Source: Byssothecium circinans
Lineage: Eukaryota > Ascomycota > Dothideomycetes > Pleosporales > Massarinaceae
DNA: 64,000 nt
NCBI GenBank assembly: GCA_010015675.1
Contig: ML977002.1
Location: 407,561-471,560 of the forward strand
Direction of reading: 5' to 3'
How positions within the stretch are numbered: the first letter of the stretch is position 1; each line of letters begins with the position of its first letter. Below, in pieces: positions 50,150 through 63,835 of this stretch. The notes below the pieces were generated by a model. It worked only from the letters and a program-made list of their open reading frames with translations. It did no database searches and was not told where the DNA came from. Position numbers and translations under genes: made by a program.

Positions 50150-53100
50150 ATTTCCGTAGGTTTTTAATTTCCTCGACCTTATAGTCTTTATCCTTAAGCT
50201 TAACTTGCGTCTTAGTTTTGGCGTCCAGTAGTGCTAGTTTAAGGAGTAATTTATAAAAGATAAAGTATATACGCATATTTTTTAAAGAGTTTTAGTTTAA
50301 ATGTTACTAGTCCTTTAACTTTTAGAATTTAGAATAGTCTTATCTAGAGGTTATTTAGTTTATTGCATGGCTGTTTAGTTTTTAAATTTTTTTATAATAG
50401 GAAAACTTTGTCCTTCTTTTTAAGAGTTAGTTCTTTAAGCCTTTTTTTGTTTACTAATCTAGCTATCGTAAGGTTCCTTTAAGCAATTTGTTAGCTTAAT
50501 TTGTCGTGTAGTTCGCAAAGTAGTCATGCCTTATTATTAGCTTTAGCTAAAAGACTCTTAACATCCTTAGGATTTTAATAAGCAATTAGCTTATATCTAG
50601 AATTTGCGTAGTGCGACGAGTATGCTATCATCAAGAATCTCGTACTATTATAGGCTAATTGCGCTGTTAGTAAGAGTTTAACCTAGTTATCTTATAGCTT
50701 ATTAGCGTACATCCTTAGATACTATTCTAGTATTTAATTCGTTCGTTCTATCTAACTATCTATCTAAGGATAGAAGCTAGTTAAAAGCTTCTTATTAACT
50801 CTAAGCTTTGCTAGGAATGTGCTTTAGTACTTAGAGGTAAATAGTATCCTACAATTAGTAATAAACTATTCTAGCATGCCGTGTTAACTAATGAGTGCCT
50901 TAGTTACGTTATAGGCTATTTCTTTAGCTATAACTATTTCTTCCGTTAGTACAAATATTAATGCTTTAGTTAGTTAGTTAATAATTACTAGTATTAAGTC
51001 GCATAGCTATGCTAATCTAGGTTTTAACAATTTTAGGAGCTTTATAATAAAGTCCATTGTAACGCTAATCTATAGGCGTGCGGGTAGTTCTAGCGATTAA
51101 AGTAATCTATAAGGCTTATATCTCTTAAGCTTATTTTTAGAACATGCTAAATAGTTGCCTATTGCGTTTTAAACTACTTTTCGTACATTAAGTATTAAGT
51201 ATTCGTTTAAGACTTAATAAACTATTTTGTTAATCCCTAGGTGTCCGTATTCTTTAGACTTGTGTAGCTTCTATATTAGGGTTAGTACATAAGCTTCGTG
51301 TAGTATAATCTATTATTCTTTATCTTAAGGCAGTCCTGCCCTAAGGTACTTAATTAAATCGTATTCTACCCTCTATTCTAGGGTTAATTAGCTATAATCT
51401 ATAAAGTCATATACCTCTAGTCCTTAGTAGTTAATCCTAGTTACTTTAGTTAACTAGGATTTACTAGGTCCTTAGGTAAGTTCTTTAAGCTTTTTATTTT
51501 ATAGCTACGCGACTTTAGCTATCTTAGCTAATTACTTAACTAGAGTCCCTTAGACTAACTATAGTTAGTTATAGACTAATTGTCTATCTATTTCTTTTCA
51601 TAGAACTGTATTGTGCGTAATAGGTTGATTTATTTCCTAAAGGTTAGATCTTTGGCTAAGAGCGTCTGCCGCTCCATTTAGCAATCCTAGGTAATAGTGT
51701 ACGTTAAAGTCGTAATCTACTATTATCTTAGCTTATCTAACCTATTATTAGTTAAGTTTCTTAGTTATTATAAAACTTATTAGGTTCTAGTAATTTAAAT
51801 ATACCTTTACTTAGTATTTAGCGCTTACTAGCTAGGCTCGCTATTATTTAAAGGCGTCTACTATCGCTAGTAGTTCCTTATTATAAACATCATAGTTAAG
51901 TTCTACTCTTAAGAACTTTTAAGAGTAGTAGAATACTAGTCTCTACTTCCTATTCTTGCCTTGTTATAAGAAGATTACTCCTAGGGCATAGTCTAATACA
52001 TTTGTTTCTACTTGTAGTAGTCGTTCTAGGTCGTGCATCTATAGCATAAAAGCTAATAAAAACAATTTTTTTAGCTTTTTAAAAGCTTTTTATTATTCTT
52101 ATCTCTATTAGAATCGCTTTTCCTTCTTAGTAATTTCTATAAGAGGCGCTATAGTTTTTAAATATCTTATAATAAACTTTTAGTAGAAGTTAGCAAATTT
52201 TAAAAAGAATTACACGTCTTATACTATCTTAAGTTTTAGCTATTTTTTTATAGTTTTGACTTTCTTTAGATCTATAGCAATGCCGTTTCATAAAAGAATA
52301 AATCCTAAGTAGTCTGTCTTTGTAACGTAGAATTTGCATTTCTTAGGCTATAGAAGTAATTAATACTTTTTAAACTTCTTAAGCACTTTTTTAACATATT
52401 TAATATAATCTTTAAGCGTTTTTAAGGTATACACTAGTATACTATCTAGGTACGCAGTTATAAAAATGTCTAAGTATTCGTAAAGTGCTCTATTAATAAG
52501 CGCCTAAAATATCGCGAGCGTGTTTATTAGTGTAAAGGGTATAGCTGTATACTTGTATAGACTATATTAAGTCTTAAAAGCCATTAGCCACTCATAGCCC
52601 TTAGCTATCCGTATTTAATAGAATCTATTTCGCATATTAAATTTTATAATTTATTTAACTCTTTAGAGGCGGTCTATAAGTTCCTAGATTAAAAGAAGAG
52701 AGTAACAATTTTTTTTTATAACATAGTTAAGCTATCTATAATTTACATAAAGTTATAGCTTTTTATTCTTCTTAAAGACAAAGAGAATTAGTAAAGCTAT
52801 TAGGCTTATACTTTTTTATATATATCTTTACTTTATATTTTTTTTAATATACATTTGTAGTTTCTTTTATTAATCTCATGTAAGCGGATATATTAGTCCT
52901 AGGGGTAACTTTATACTTTTTTTTAAGTAAATTTTATAATTTTATTCCTAGTAGTTTAGTAGTATAGTTTTGTCTTATTCTTTAATTAGGTCTTAAAACT
53001 CCTTATATTTTAATAGTATCGTAGGTTAGGGTTCATTTTTTATAGGCGTAACTCTCTATATCTAGGTAACTCTTATTTGCGAAAGGTTTTTCTTATAGAT

Positions 53101-55850
53101 TATCTTAATTTTATAAAGTAATATTTTGCTAATTTATTTAGTCTAACTAGGTAAGCTCTAGATTGCTAAGCTTAATTTTCCATAGCATGTTCTAGCAACT
53201 TTACGTGCTAGTTTTTAGCTAAATATTATGCTTTTTTACTAGTTAATAGTAGGATTATGCTTTTTAAGCTAATTATATCTAATTAACATGTCTTTTTTTA
53301 CTAAGATCTATAATATTAAGAGATGTCGTATCCTTAATTTTAAGTACGTAAAATAATACTTTTTAGGTTTTTAACCTTAAGAATCTATTAACGTAAGACA
53401 TTAGTCTATTATTAGCTAATACTACTTATATTAAACGTTCCTTATCTTAATAAAGTATATTATATTTTTTAACTACTTATAGAGAGATAATTGTCTATAT
53501 AGCTCTACTATCTATAAGTGCTATAAGCCTGCGTCTGTGTACGCGTACCTCTACTTTTAATTAATAAACTAGTAGATCTAGGTGCTGTACGTTATATAAA
53601 GTTATTATAAAAGTACTCTTACTAGCGTAACTTTATCCCTAGTAGTATTTTAGTTTTTTAACTTTTATAGTTTTTTTAAAAACTATCTTAATCTTTATTT
53701 ATTAGATAGGTGTGTATAGTAGCTATTATTGTAATACGCTATCTATAATAGGCGTCCATGCTTTATCTTGTTAGCATTATTTAAGACTAAGGTCTTTATA
53801 TTTGTAGGGTCTTAAAGCACTACTGCTAGTTCATTACTATAGGCTACCTGTTCTTAATACTAATTATCTAGTATTATTTGCTAATATTGCATAAAATTAC
53901 CTTACTTCCTTTAGTAAGCATTCTTCTTAGATTTGTAAAGAAGGGTAGGGAGTATATAGCATCTACAGTCTTCGTCTAGGCATTCCTTTAAAGTAAGTTA
54001 TAGTTTTTACTTCTTTTATTCTACGCGACTTCTTCCTTATAGAGCGTGTAGTATATATAATTAAAAATTGTTTTACACTATACCTAGTCTACTTTTTCAT
54101 ACTTTTAGTCTATAGGATGCCCTAGGGAGTGTTAATATTAGTAGTCTTTAATCTTATAGTCTAGTATATTGCTATCTATTAGTCCTACTAGCTAATATCC
54201 TGCAACATACTTACTTAGCTAATGTGTTTAATAATGCTTATTATAGCATTTGTGCCATCTAACGCGTTCGTGTTGCTACTACTAATTGCTAAAATAATAA
54301 GTATAGTAGGCCGTTACTAGATAGTCCTTATCTAGGATTATAATATATGATATTTGCTTAAGCTGTTGTTTTACTTTATCCTTTTTATGTTTGTAGTAGA
54401 GGTACTAATTTACTTAGCAGTAATACTAATTAACCTTTTAGTAAGGATCCTTTTTAGGTACCTCTACCTTAATATGTTCCTTTATAAAGTATAGACCTTA
54501 GAGTTGTATAGCTTTTACTACTATTTTGCTAGCTTTCTTACTATATACTAGTACGGGTATAACATAAGCTAGTCCTTCGTGCGTAGTACTAGCGTATCTT
54601 TAGTATACTCTAGCATCTAGCTGTAGCTAAACTACCTAGTCTAGCACCTTATTCTTAGCTAGACTTTAGCTTAGGCGTAATATTTCTAGCTTTTAGAGTC
54701 CTTTAAAGGATAAAGTAGGATCTACGTCACTAACATTACTATTAGATATTTTTACTTAATCTAGTTCTAAAGGTAGGCAAGGAGTAAGCTACTAAAGTAG
54801 CACTTCTAGTTCTTCCTCCTTAGGTCCTGTTATCTTAAACTTAATTATCTTAATCTTAATTGCTTTAAGCTTGCTAGCCTAGTTTTAGTTCTTTAGGTAG
54901 TTTCTATAGAAGTGTCCTACTTTACTACATTAGAGACATGCCTTCTTTTCGAAGCATTCTTAGCGTTGTTCGTAGGTTAGGCTATTTAGCTATCTTTTCT
55001 TACCTTTGTTAAACTACTTTTTTTATTAGACTTTGTCTGTTATTACTACATTGCTATCTTAGTTATATCGTAGTGTCTTTAGTTTTCTATATCTTTTAAA
55101 GTTAAAAATAATTGTTTTGTCTTTTTGTTTCTTTTATAGTGCTCATTCATAGAGCTTGTTATTAATTTAAGTAGCTAGGTTAATTATGTCTTGTAAGTTA
55201 TCTAGCTTATTGTAATGGATTATCTTATTCTTAACCGTCTCCTTTAGTCCATTATAGAAGGCTATGCGCAATAGCGTATTATTTTAATTAATTTTTAACT
55301 ATAGCTACTTAAACTTTATTACATACTTCGCGACTAACTTCTTCTACTAGATTTAAGATATCTTTTGCTTTGCCTAGATTTCCTCGTTAAGTTTTTTAAA
55401 CACCTTTTAAATCTCTTCCTTAAACGCTGTCTAGCTTTTAAAGATAGCCTTCGTGTCGTCTTTACAATACTTTATTTCGTTCGTAAGATAGTCGTCTATA
55501 AAGGGTTGCATCTAAGTAGCTACCTTATCCTTTAAGTGTATACTAGCTGCGAGAATCTTGTCTTATTCCTCTATTATAGAGTTGAATCAATAGTACAAAT
55601 CTATATTAGTAAGGAATAGCTTTAAGCTATCTCGTCTTTTATCATACTTCTTTAGCGCCGCAATCTTTCCATAGAGTATAGTGTCCTTAGCCTAAAGTTA
55701 AGCAATTACCTATATTAATCTATTAACTTATTCAGCCTATTGCTGTATCTAGTTAGCCTAGTTAGCTATTACTAATGCTAGACTTAAAGCAGGCGTACCA
55801 ACGCTGCTAGCGGTATGTAGGGTAGCAGGAGCTGCTATTACGTACGTTTA
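50150..55850 (-). pseudogene. Element B gag-pol
   Basis: Minus strand. A gag zinc knuckle remnant (ACL*CSKVGHFYRNY, about 54920) has Cys read as Tyr. RT text is FITAYLDSILVYT (about 52430-52460), where the second Asp of YLDD is Ser. Integrase and chromodomain-like text run down to about 50150 (KDKDYKVEEIKNLRK). Stops are frequent, mostly at Gln/Trp positions. Borders approximate. Confidence 0.8.
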
Positions 55851-55877
55851 AATTCTTGAACTTATAGGTAGCCAAAG

Positions 55878-56338
55878 TATTACTAAAGGGTATACTTACT
55901 AGATTCTAATCCATGTTAAGGGGGGTTAGTTAGTATAAGGTGTATACGTTAGATAGTAGGCTTTAGTAGTTTAAAAAGTTAAGCGTGCGAAGCAACTAAT
56001 TCTATAATAAACTATAGAATAACTAAGTATTAATCTAGGTAAGAGATAAACTAATAAGAGTTAACTACGAAGAACTAGAATCTAAAAGACAAAGGAAACC
56101 TTTTTAGTCTTTATACTGCCTATTCTACTCTTCTAATAAGTTCTTAATCCTGCCTAAAGCCTTTACTTCTTTAGTTCCTAGGATCTCTACATAATCCTAG
56201 GATCTATAGGATCCTTAGGCTTTAGCGGGATTACAATTATATGACTAACGCCTTGACCTTGCCTAGCGCCCTACTATCCAATACTCTCCCTAAGCGTATC
56301 GTTCCTGCGTAGTTGCGCTCTTCCATTGTCTTGTAACA
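55878..56338 (-). repeat. Element B 5' LTR (intact copy)
   Basis: 461 bp, starting tattactaaaggg and ending ttgtaaca, followed by TSD tatat (56339-56343). It is the reference for the split copy on the left. Confidence 0.9.
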
Positions 56339-56343
56339 TATAT

Positions 56344-57260
56344 CCCTATATTCTAGCTAGCAAAGAATCTTAAAGACCTTCTTATTAGTAGGGAATTAAC
56401 TATCTAAATTTACATTATAACTTATAATCTCTATTTAAGTAACTCCTTAGAAAGACTTAGTTCTAGAAATAGTAGTATCTATATACTCTAAATCTAATAT
56501 TATTATATTAAGCTTTTTAATATATTTAAGGACATATTAATAAACCCTAAGTAAGGCTTCTTTATTATTATATTTTAATTTTAGACTAGTAACTATAATA
56601 TTATTAATAAATAGTAAAGTATTAGGGAAGTAATATTTAAGAATCTTTATTACTACCCTAAGGAAAGCTACTACTAAGTTTATTATACCTATAGGAATTA
56701 TATACTACTAAACTAATCTAATTAGTATTTAGAAAGCTATTTTATTTCTTAAAGAAGAATAAAGTAATATCTAACTATAGCCTAAGAAGAGATTAAATAA
56801 AAAGTAAATAGCTCTCCCTATAAGGCGTTCTAAGAACTTATTAGCTAATAGTAGATGTATAGCATTATAGATAGTATATCTATTAAGAATTTAGGTATTA
56901 TTAATTAACTAATAGCCCTTATCTTTCTTAGGAACTAAAAACTAAGAATTATAGTACTAGCTATTATAGATCTTAAAGGTTCCTTAGGTAATTTAGTTTT
57001 AGATTATCTTAATAACTATAGGCTTAAGATTTTTAGGATATTAAAAGCCTTTAACTTACTATACTTTATAAGGGATAGTTTAAATATAATATAAAAAAGA
57101 CATGTTATAGTAGATTCTAGTTATCTTAAAGAACTCTTATACTAAAGTAGCTTTCTAATAGAATATTAGCTCCTATATTAGTTTCTTTTTTATAGGCTAC
57201 AGATTATCTTTAATATTTATTACTAATAGTTATTTAGGCGTAAGTTAAGCGCCTCTTAAG
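56344..57260 (-). pseudogene. Gypsy element C: reverse transcriptase part
   Basis: Minus strand reads LVPKKDKGY*LINNT*ILNR, ANKFLERLIGRAIY, then NTLLFINNIIVTS at 56590-56620, where the catalytic FxDD motif has become FINN (two GAT-to-AAT changes). It joins across element B to the RNase H text at 42105. The upstream end meets the copia element at about 57270. Confidence 0.75.
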
Positions 57261-57399
57261 AACTTATATTAGACAGCAGAGCACTAAGAGCATGAAGAGA
57301 AAAAGGATCAATTGTGTGTTAAGCGAAGATGCTTAGGAGACAGGACTATATCAGAAAGGACCAAGGCTAGGCCAGATGAGGCTAATGAATAGTGCGGAA

Positions 57400-58210
57400 C
57401 TGTTTAGTACTATTTAGTATAACACACCCCCTTAGCTCAGCTAGATGGCTGGTAAGATGAAAGAACGGTTAAGAACTATTAGTATAGGATACCCCCTACT
57501 CCCTTAGCATGTCGAGAAGAGTGAGACAGGAAGAGAAAGAAGCAGGATATAGATACAAGACGACTCTAGCAAAACACTAAACCTAGTGGGAAAGTGGTGA
57601 AAGAAGGAATCTCTAAAGGCTAGCAGGTTCTTATATAGCTATGTAGCAAGTAGACTAAATAGAGAGGACTTAGCAATCACCTTAAACCTAGAATAGAAAA
57701 ATAACAAGGTGTATCTAATACAGAAGGACAGAAATAGGAACAGTTTAGAACTATTTAAAATGGTTTGGAACGGTACTATAAGCTCCACCCCTTAAGCTTT
57801 GGAAGCCTTAGGTGCAAAGCTTACATTATTATGTAGTAAGAATGCTCTTAGTACTTGGTTTAAATTACTTACTTAATACTAAAGTAATATAGGATGGTTC
57901 TTAAACAGTAGCGAACTGTAAGGAACTGTATAAGTATAGTAAGACTAGAACGTCTAGAATAAACTATTTAAAGATAGTAAAGAACTGTATTAGAATAGTA
58001 GATTAGTCTAGATTAATCAGAATGATTAGGTAATAGTAATGAACTGTATAAGAACCATTAGGAACTATCTTCTAGAAAGTAATCATATTAATTAGAATGT
58101 AAATAGTAACTATCTTAGAGCGGTTAAGAACTATCATGTTAAGAATAAATAGTTGATTACTGTCACTAACGGTATAGAACCATTGTAGCTAGTTTAAAAC
58201 TAAGGATTAA
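57400..58210. repeat. Dispersed GAAC(T/G)GTT-type short motif
   Basis: More than ten short units such as ggaactgttta, gaacggttaagaactatt, gaacagtttagaactattt, gaactgtaaggaactgtat and agaaccattaggaactatc occur in either direction in the 3' non-coding part of the copia element. More occur at 58770-58860 and in the inverted copy. Spacing is irregular. Role unknown; they may be regulatory or RNA-fold units of the element. Confidence 0.5.
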
Positions 58211-58899
58211 AATTAGATTAAGGAGTCTATAGTAGGTTAACTGCATACAGACTAAAAGGAACTGCAGAAGTCTAGCTATAGCTAGGGCGCTGCATTGAAA
58301 CTTTAGAGGATCTATAGTAAGTTAACTATATTAGATTAAGAAAAAAGTCTACTAGTAGTATGCTATAGAGACTTCTTCTAACAAGAGTGCTACAACTAGA
58401 TGGCAGACTTTAGGTTGCTATAACTAAACAGCAGACTTAGTGTTTGCCTTAAAATATAGTGACTCTAATTAGTTATTACAGGGTTAGATAGCTAGTCTAA
58501 CTTATCGCGAAGTTAGTTTATATACGCTAGTACTTTAAGGAATGTCTTTACTAGAAGTTAAACTAATATATTCTATTTAAGAGGACTTTCTAAGCTACAC
58601 TATTTACTACTACATTTGCTACCAGCTATATAGATACAGCGGAAATAAGGAGAATAGCTTAGTTGCTAACGGCCATATAGACCTAGCAGAAAAGAGAGAG
58701 GTAGCTATAAGCTAAACTAGAATAAAAGGAAGCTTATAGTAGATTAACTGCATACGGACTAAACTAGACTAGTTAATAGTAATGAACCATATAGGAACTG
58801 TTAGGATTATAAATAGCAACCGTATTTAAAATGGTTAAGAACTGTTCTAGAAAGTAACAGGTTATTAGAAAGGTTAAGATAAGACTAGTTCTTAGATAT

Positions 58900-61800
58900 G
58901 TAATAGGACATTAGATAGGTTAAGGCCTTTTACCTAGTTATTATGCTTTTGATAGGTGAGTAGCTTTGTAAAGCTATTAGCTAGTTATGCTTTAGTTTCT
59001 ACATAGAGTAGATAGATTATACTATCTTACGTTGCTTAATGGAGCTAGTAATGATGGATATCGATATAGCGGAGGGTTATCTTAAGCTAAGGTGCTTCTT
59101 TAGTAAGAAGGCTTAACGTTTGCTAATTATTACAAAGCAGGATTTGCTCATGTTAGAAGTGTAGACCTAGGTCTTTAAGAAGGCGCTACCACTAAATCAG
59201 CTAGGTTGCTCTAGATAAGGCCGCAATGAGCTTAGCTTTAGTAGTTAACTTTGTAACGCAGCGTTGAAGAGTAAAGTTCTAATTAATTAGTCCGCTAAAG
59301 AATATAAAGACTTAGCCTTGTATAGACCTATGAGTCTCTTTATGATCAGCATAAGACGCATTAGTAGCTAGGAAGAAATTGACTTCTTCCTAATCCATGA
59401 ACTAGTTGACTGCAGTGTTATTGTTTGCGGAGTAATAGATTGATTTGTCTTACGTGTAGAAAAGATAGGTAAGGCATTAGTAAGCTATAGCAAAGTAATA
59501 ATTAAAAGGATTAGTAAGGAACTTAGCTAGCTTTAAGTAAGCTTTAGAGACGTCTGGTTGAGTAGCACTTACAGCATATCTAATAAAGCTAATAATTTAA
59601 GTATAACGCTCTACGTTATATAGATTCTTATTGCCTGTTAAGGATACTAGGGCTTTAGTAGGGAGAGGAGTAAGAGGACACTTAGATCACAGCTTTAGTA
59701 CTATATATTTATAAAAGATAGTATTAAAGAAAACCTTCTATAAGAGCTAGAGGTTACTATCTTCACGGTTTTGATACATAGTAACACCGTAAAACGTTTG
59801 GTAGTTTTAGTCTTTAAAGTTAGTAATCTTATAGTGTAGTGTAAGCTTCTTTTTAAAATTATTAAGAGTAGAAGAGTACCTAGGTTTTGCCATGGTAATA
59901 ATATCGTCGACGTAGAAGAAAACAATAACTTTATTATTAGTCTAAAGGCAGCTAGCATTAAGGATTAAATAGAAACTAAGAGCTTAAAGGATTGCCGTGA
60001 AGTTATTGTACTAGAGAAGTAGTAACATTTTAAGGCTATAAAAGGCGCGTTAAAGTTCCTATATTTAATTAGGATTGAAGAAGCCTTTAGGTTGCCATGT
60101 GTATATGGGCTTTAGAAGTAATGCGTTAGTAAAAGCGTTGACAATATCGTATTATCAGATTTTAAGGTTGAAATAAGCAGCAATAGCTATAAGTGCTCGG
60201 AAGATCCGGATAGCAAGAGTCATGGCTTGGGTGTCTTTGACTGTTGTCTAGAGATTACCTCTAATATAGATGCGTACTTTAAACTTGATTAACTAGTTAC
60301 CATTAAACTTGTATGTAAACACCTACATAAGTAGAAGAATCTAGGTCCAAGTAGAGTTAATATTACTAAGAAAGATCTCTTAAAAGGTTTCTTTGCGTGC
60401 AATAGTATTAAGTTTAGCTTGATAGGCTGCCATAAAACTAGAGCGGAGATAGATTAGTAGTTTAGTAACCTTAGACTAAAAGCGTAGTAAAGGTAAAAGT
60501 TAGGATTTATATATTCTCTCTTTCTAGGTAAGAGAAGTAGAAATAAGTATAGTCTAGTAAGCTACAAGTGCGTCTAGTACATAAGTGCGAGTTTAGTAAT
60601 TAAGTATATTCTTTACTTACAGGTGCTTGTTAGTAGTGTACTTGCGCTTCTATTAGTTTAAGAGCTAGATTGCGTTTAAAGATGTAGCTAGAGTATCACG
60701 TAACAGTAAAGAACTATTCCATAATGAAGTAGAACTATTAAGTCTAGATAAGGAGCCTATAGACTCTAGAGTTAGATAAAGATTAAAATTAAGTTAATTA
60801 AAAGTGCGGGACATAGCTAAAGCTAGGATTGCTTTAGTTAATAGAATAGTAATAGACTAGGTATTAATTATAGTACTATTAAATTTAGGTTTACTTTCTT
60901 CTTTAAGGACTAAAGATGCGTTACTATTTAAAGGATTAATTAGGTTATTAAGTTTAATTATCTATACTACATTTTTTAATGCTATTCCCCTTAGCATCTT
61001 ACCATCGTGAGAGCCGTAGAAGAACGATTCATTAAATATAATATTACGCGTACGAATAACCTTGCTTTAATAGCTAAATAAGTTTGCTCTAGGTAGCTAT
61101 ACTTGATAGATGTTTCTAGAGTCAACACCAACGAGGTAGCTAATAAGTGCTTAAGGGGAGAGCTTGTCTTTGCGCTTAATATACTTACGGAGAGCGTACA
61201 TACGGCAACCATACATATAGAGATAGGAGAGAGAAAGGAGCCATTAATATGTAACTATAAAAAGAGTTTTCTAATTAAGAGCTTTGACTAGTGTCTAATT
61301 AAGTACATACCTAGCGTATAAGTACATCTCTCTAATAAGGTAAAGAGGAAGACCTAGAGTAGTTCTAAGTAAATGGGTACGTTTAATAAAAGACTTACCT
61401 AAGCGTTTAGCGTAGCCTAACTAAGCTAGAGTATTAAGTAACTAAAGCTGTAGTTATATTCCCTCTAATGCTGCGTAGGATACGAAGGAGTTATCTAAAG
61501 CTTAAAAGCTATATCCCTATTCACTATTAAGATAGAGACATTGCGGTGCCGTATTAAACTAGCGCTTAATAAAGGCATTAAGATCTTGAAAGGCTTTTAG
61601 AAGGTAATCTTGCCGCCGTTTTTTAATAATAAAAATAAAGTTAAACTTAGAAAAAAGATCGTATGCATAAAACACATAGCGTTCCCCTGTAAAAGTATTA
61701 ACGTCTAGCTTAATAATATTAATAGCAATAAAGTTAAAAAGCTTAAGTAAAGGTTGCTCGCGTTTACTTCTCTAGGATACTTGCTCTATTGATTTATTAG

Positions 61801-63835
61801 CACTACATTAAGGACAGTCCTTCGTAGCTAGGGGAGAAGAAGTAATCCAAATACTAGTAGAAGCTATAGCAAGGTGTTCTAGTAGTTCTAGACCTAGATG
61901 CCTAAGAAGGATATAAGCTTTAAGGCTAGTAAGAACTTGGGGTTTACGCAGAGCTATAGACTTGCGTAGGCGCTAATAAGTAGTTATAGCATAGTGATAA
62001 GCTACTAGTAGAGTTTAAGATAGAAGTATTAAGATAGAATAGTTCTAATCTATTAAGAATAGTTCTTAACTATGCTAAACTGTTCCTAAGGAATTAGTAA
62101 CTAAAGATTTCTAAGTAACTAAGAGATAATAGCTTCTATTCTAGATTACTTTATACTACACTAAATTAGACTTTTAGTCTAACCTATACAGTACTAAGTG
62201 TCTAGAGTCAAAGTGAATACTACTACCTCTAAGCTAGGAAAAGAAAACTAGTAACGTAATAAAGTTTAAGACGAACGCAACGTTTAGTAGGATAAAGGGC
62301 TAAGGGCTAGATAGAGTTAATAGGATAACTTTACACTTTCCTTAAGTAACTATAGATAATGTGCTATCTCTACTACTAATGAACTTATTATAGGTAGGAC
62401 GTTCCTATGTAAATTCAAGCAGGTTATTGTAGACGTGCACATTAGAGCTACAATCAAGAGTCTAAGAGTAAGCTAGTAAGAAGAGAGGATGCTTCTAGGT
62501 AATTCTAAGAGTGGTGTAGCTAGTAGTAACTAGCCCTATTAGGCGCTCTTTAGTGTCTAAAGCTTAGTCTCTAGCATTAAGATAAGATTAATCTAATTAG
62601 CTTTAGGATGCCTAGGCTTAGAAAGCAGAGTTTTTACGGGCTTTTCTTTGGATATTATTAAGGATATCCTTCTGTTTATTCTGTTAGTCGGTTTTTCCTT
62701 CCTGTAGCTATAGGTAGAGATTAGATTGACATACTTTATTAACTTTAAAGCCCTTAGGGCGGTTAGTTAGAATAATATAAAGATAGTTTCTTTAGTAGCT
62801 ACTATAAGACTTACTATTACCACAGGGACAAGGCTTGCCTTAGTGCGGTCTCTTGGTTTAGCTGGAAACATCTTTATCCTTATCTACTTTTAAGTTAGTT
62901 CTTTTGCGGGATTTAGACCGCGCATAAGGATTAAGGGGAACTAAACCGTTTCTATTATATAGGGATCCTTTACTATTAAAGGTTATTAGAAAGGCAGTAT
63001 GCTAGGTGCGTCCTAAGGTACGTACGGACACTACAGCTGCTAAATTAATGAATTCGGAAACTAGGTACTTAAGTGTATAGCTATCTAGAATCAGAAGCTA
63101 ATTAAGTAGTATAGTTACCTTACGTTATAGAGTAATCTCTTTACTAGCCATGTTAATAGTAGTAGGAACCGTAACAGTTATAGATGTAAGAGCTTCCTAT
63201 CTTTCCTTGTATTTGCGTTCTTACTTTTAAAGGTTAAGGATGAGGGAAGTAGCAAGGTTGTTGTAGATCGTAGCGTAAACGTTTAAGAAGTCGTACTAGG
63301 GATTAAAGGCTTTAACTTCTAAGAAATTAAGTTCCTTCGCCTTGCTAATAACAAGTTGAAACTTATGCGCCTAGTCTTTAAAGCCTTCTTTCCCTAGTGT
63401 CTTCTTCTTAATTACCTAATACTTAGCGCGTGTATCTTGTTCGCAGAGTGCCATTTTACAGTTGTATTTAGTGTGGAGGATAGAGAGCTTCTCTAAGAGA
63501 GTTAGAAAGGTATTAAGCTAAGTAGCAATATAAGAGTAAACTGTATAAAGTAGTTTCTTAGCAAGGCTATTAACTTTTTATTAATTAATGTAGTAACGCT
63601 TATTCTTTTCCTTCTAAAGTGTCTATACAGCTAAAGTTGCTAAGGTAGTAAGGTTAGCAGGTAGTGCAAAGACTAGCTTATTATTATCCTTTAGATTAAG
63701 GTACTTCTATACTTTAGCTAAGATAGCTCTACCTTTAAAGACGTTGTACTACTTATCTTAGTTCCTAGGGCTAGTAAGCACTACGTCCGAAGCAGTAACA
63801 CCTGCAGCTATAGAAGAAGTAGCGCGAGGAGGCAT
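58900..63835 (-). pseudogene. Copia polyprotein
   Basis: Starts MPPRATSSIAAGVTASDVVL at 63835. Seen further on: KPCPCGNSKSYSSY (about 62820), integrase text with HLGLELLEHLAIAST and DCPQCSANKSIEQV (about 61760-61900), then INIIKLDVNTFTGERYVFYA. RT has FYVDDIIT with YVDD intact (59903-59914). RNase H is ATNASYADHKETHRSIQG (about 59350). TAG/TAA codons interrupt throughout. The catalytic RT motif is preserved but the polyprotein is not. Confidence 0.8.

Larger units (their letters stand above)
42111..56338 (-). mobile_element. Ty3/gypsy element B, carrying nested element A
   Basis: LTRs of 461 bp are at 42111-42495 joined to 49244-49319 (split by element A) and at 55878-56338. Ends are TG(TTAC)...(TAA)CA in the less mutated copies, with TSD TATAT. 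Without A and its TSD the element is about 7.5 kb. Pol lies on the minus strand, so the left (split) LTR is the 3' LTR. A purine tract (TTTAAAAAAAGGGATA on the minus strand) adjoins it at 49320-49337. RIP is moderate to heavy. Confidence 0.9.

Noticed and set aside
59701..59958. 85-codon minus-strand frame taken as a gene
   Set aside because: It overlaps the copia RT but in a shifted frame; the true RT frame reads FYVDDII here.
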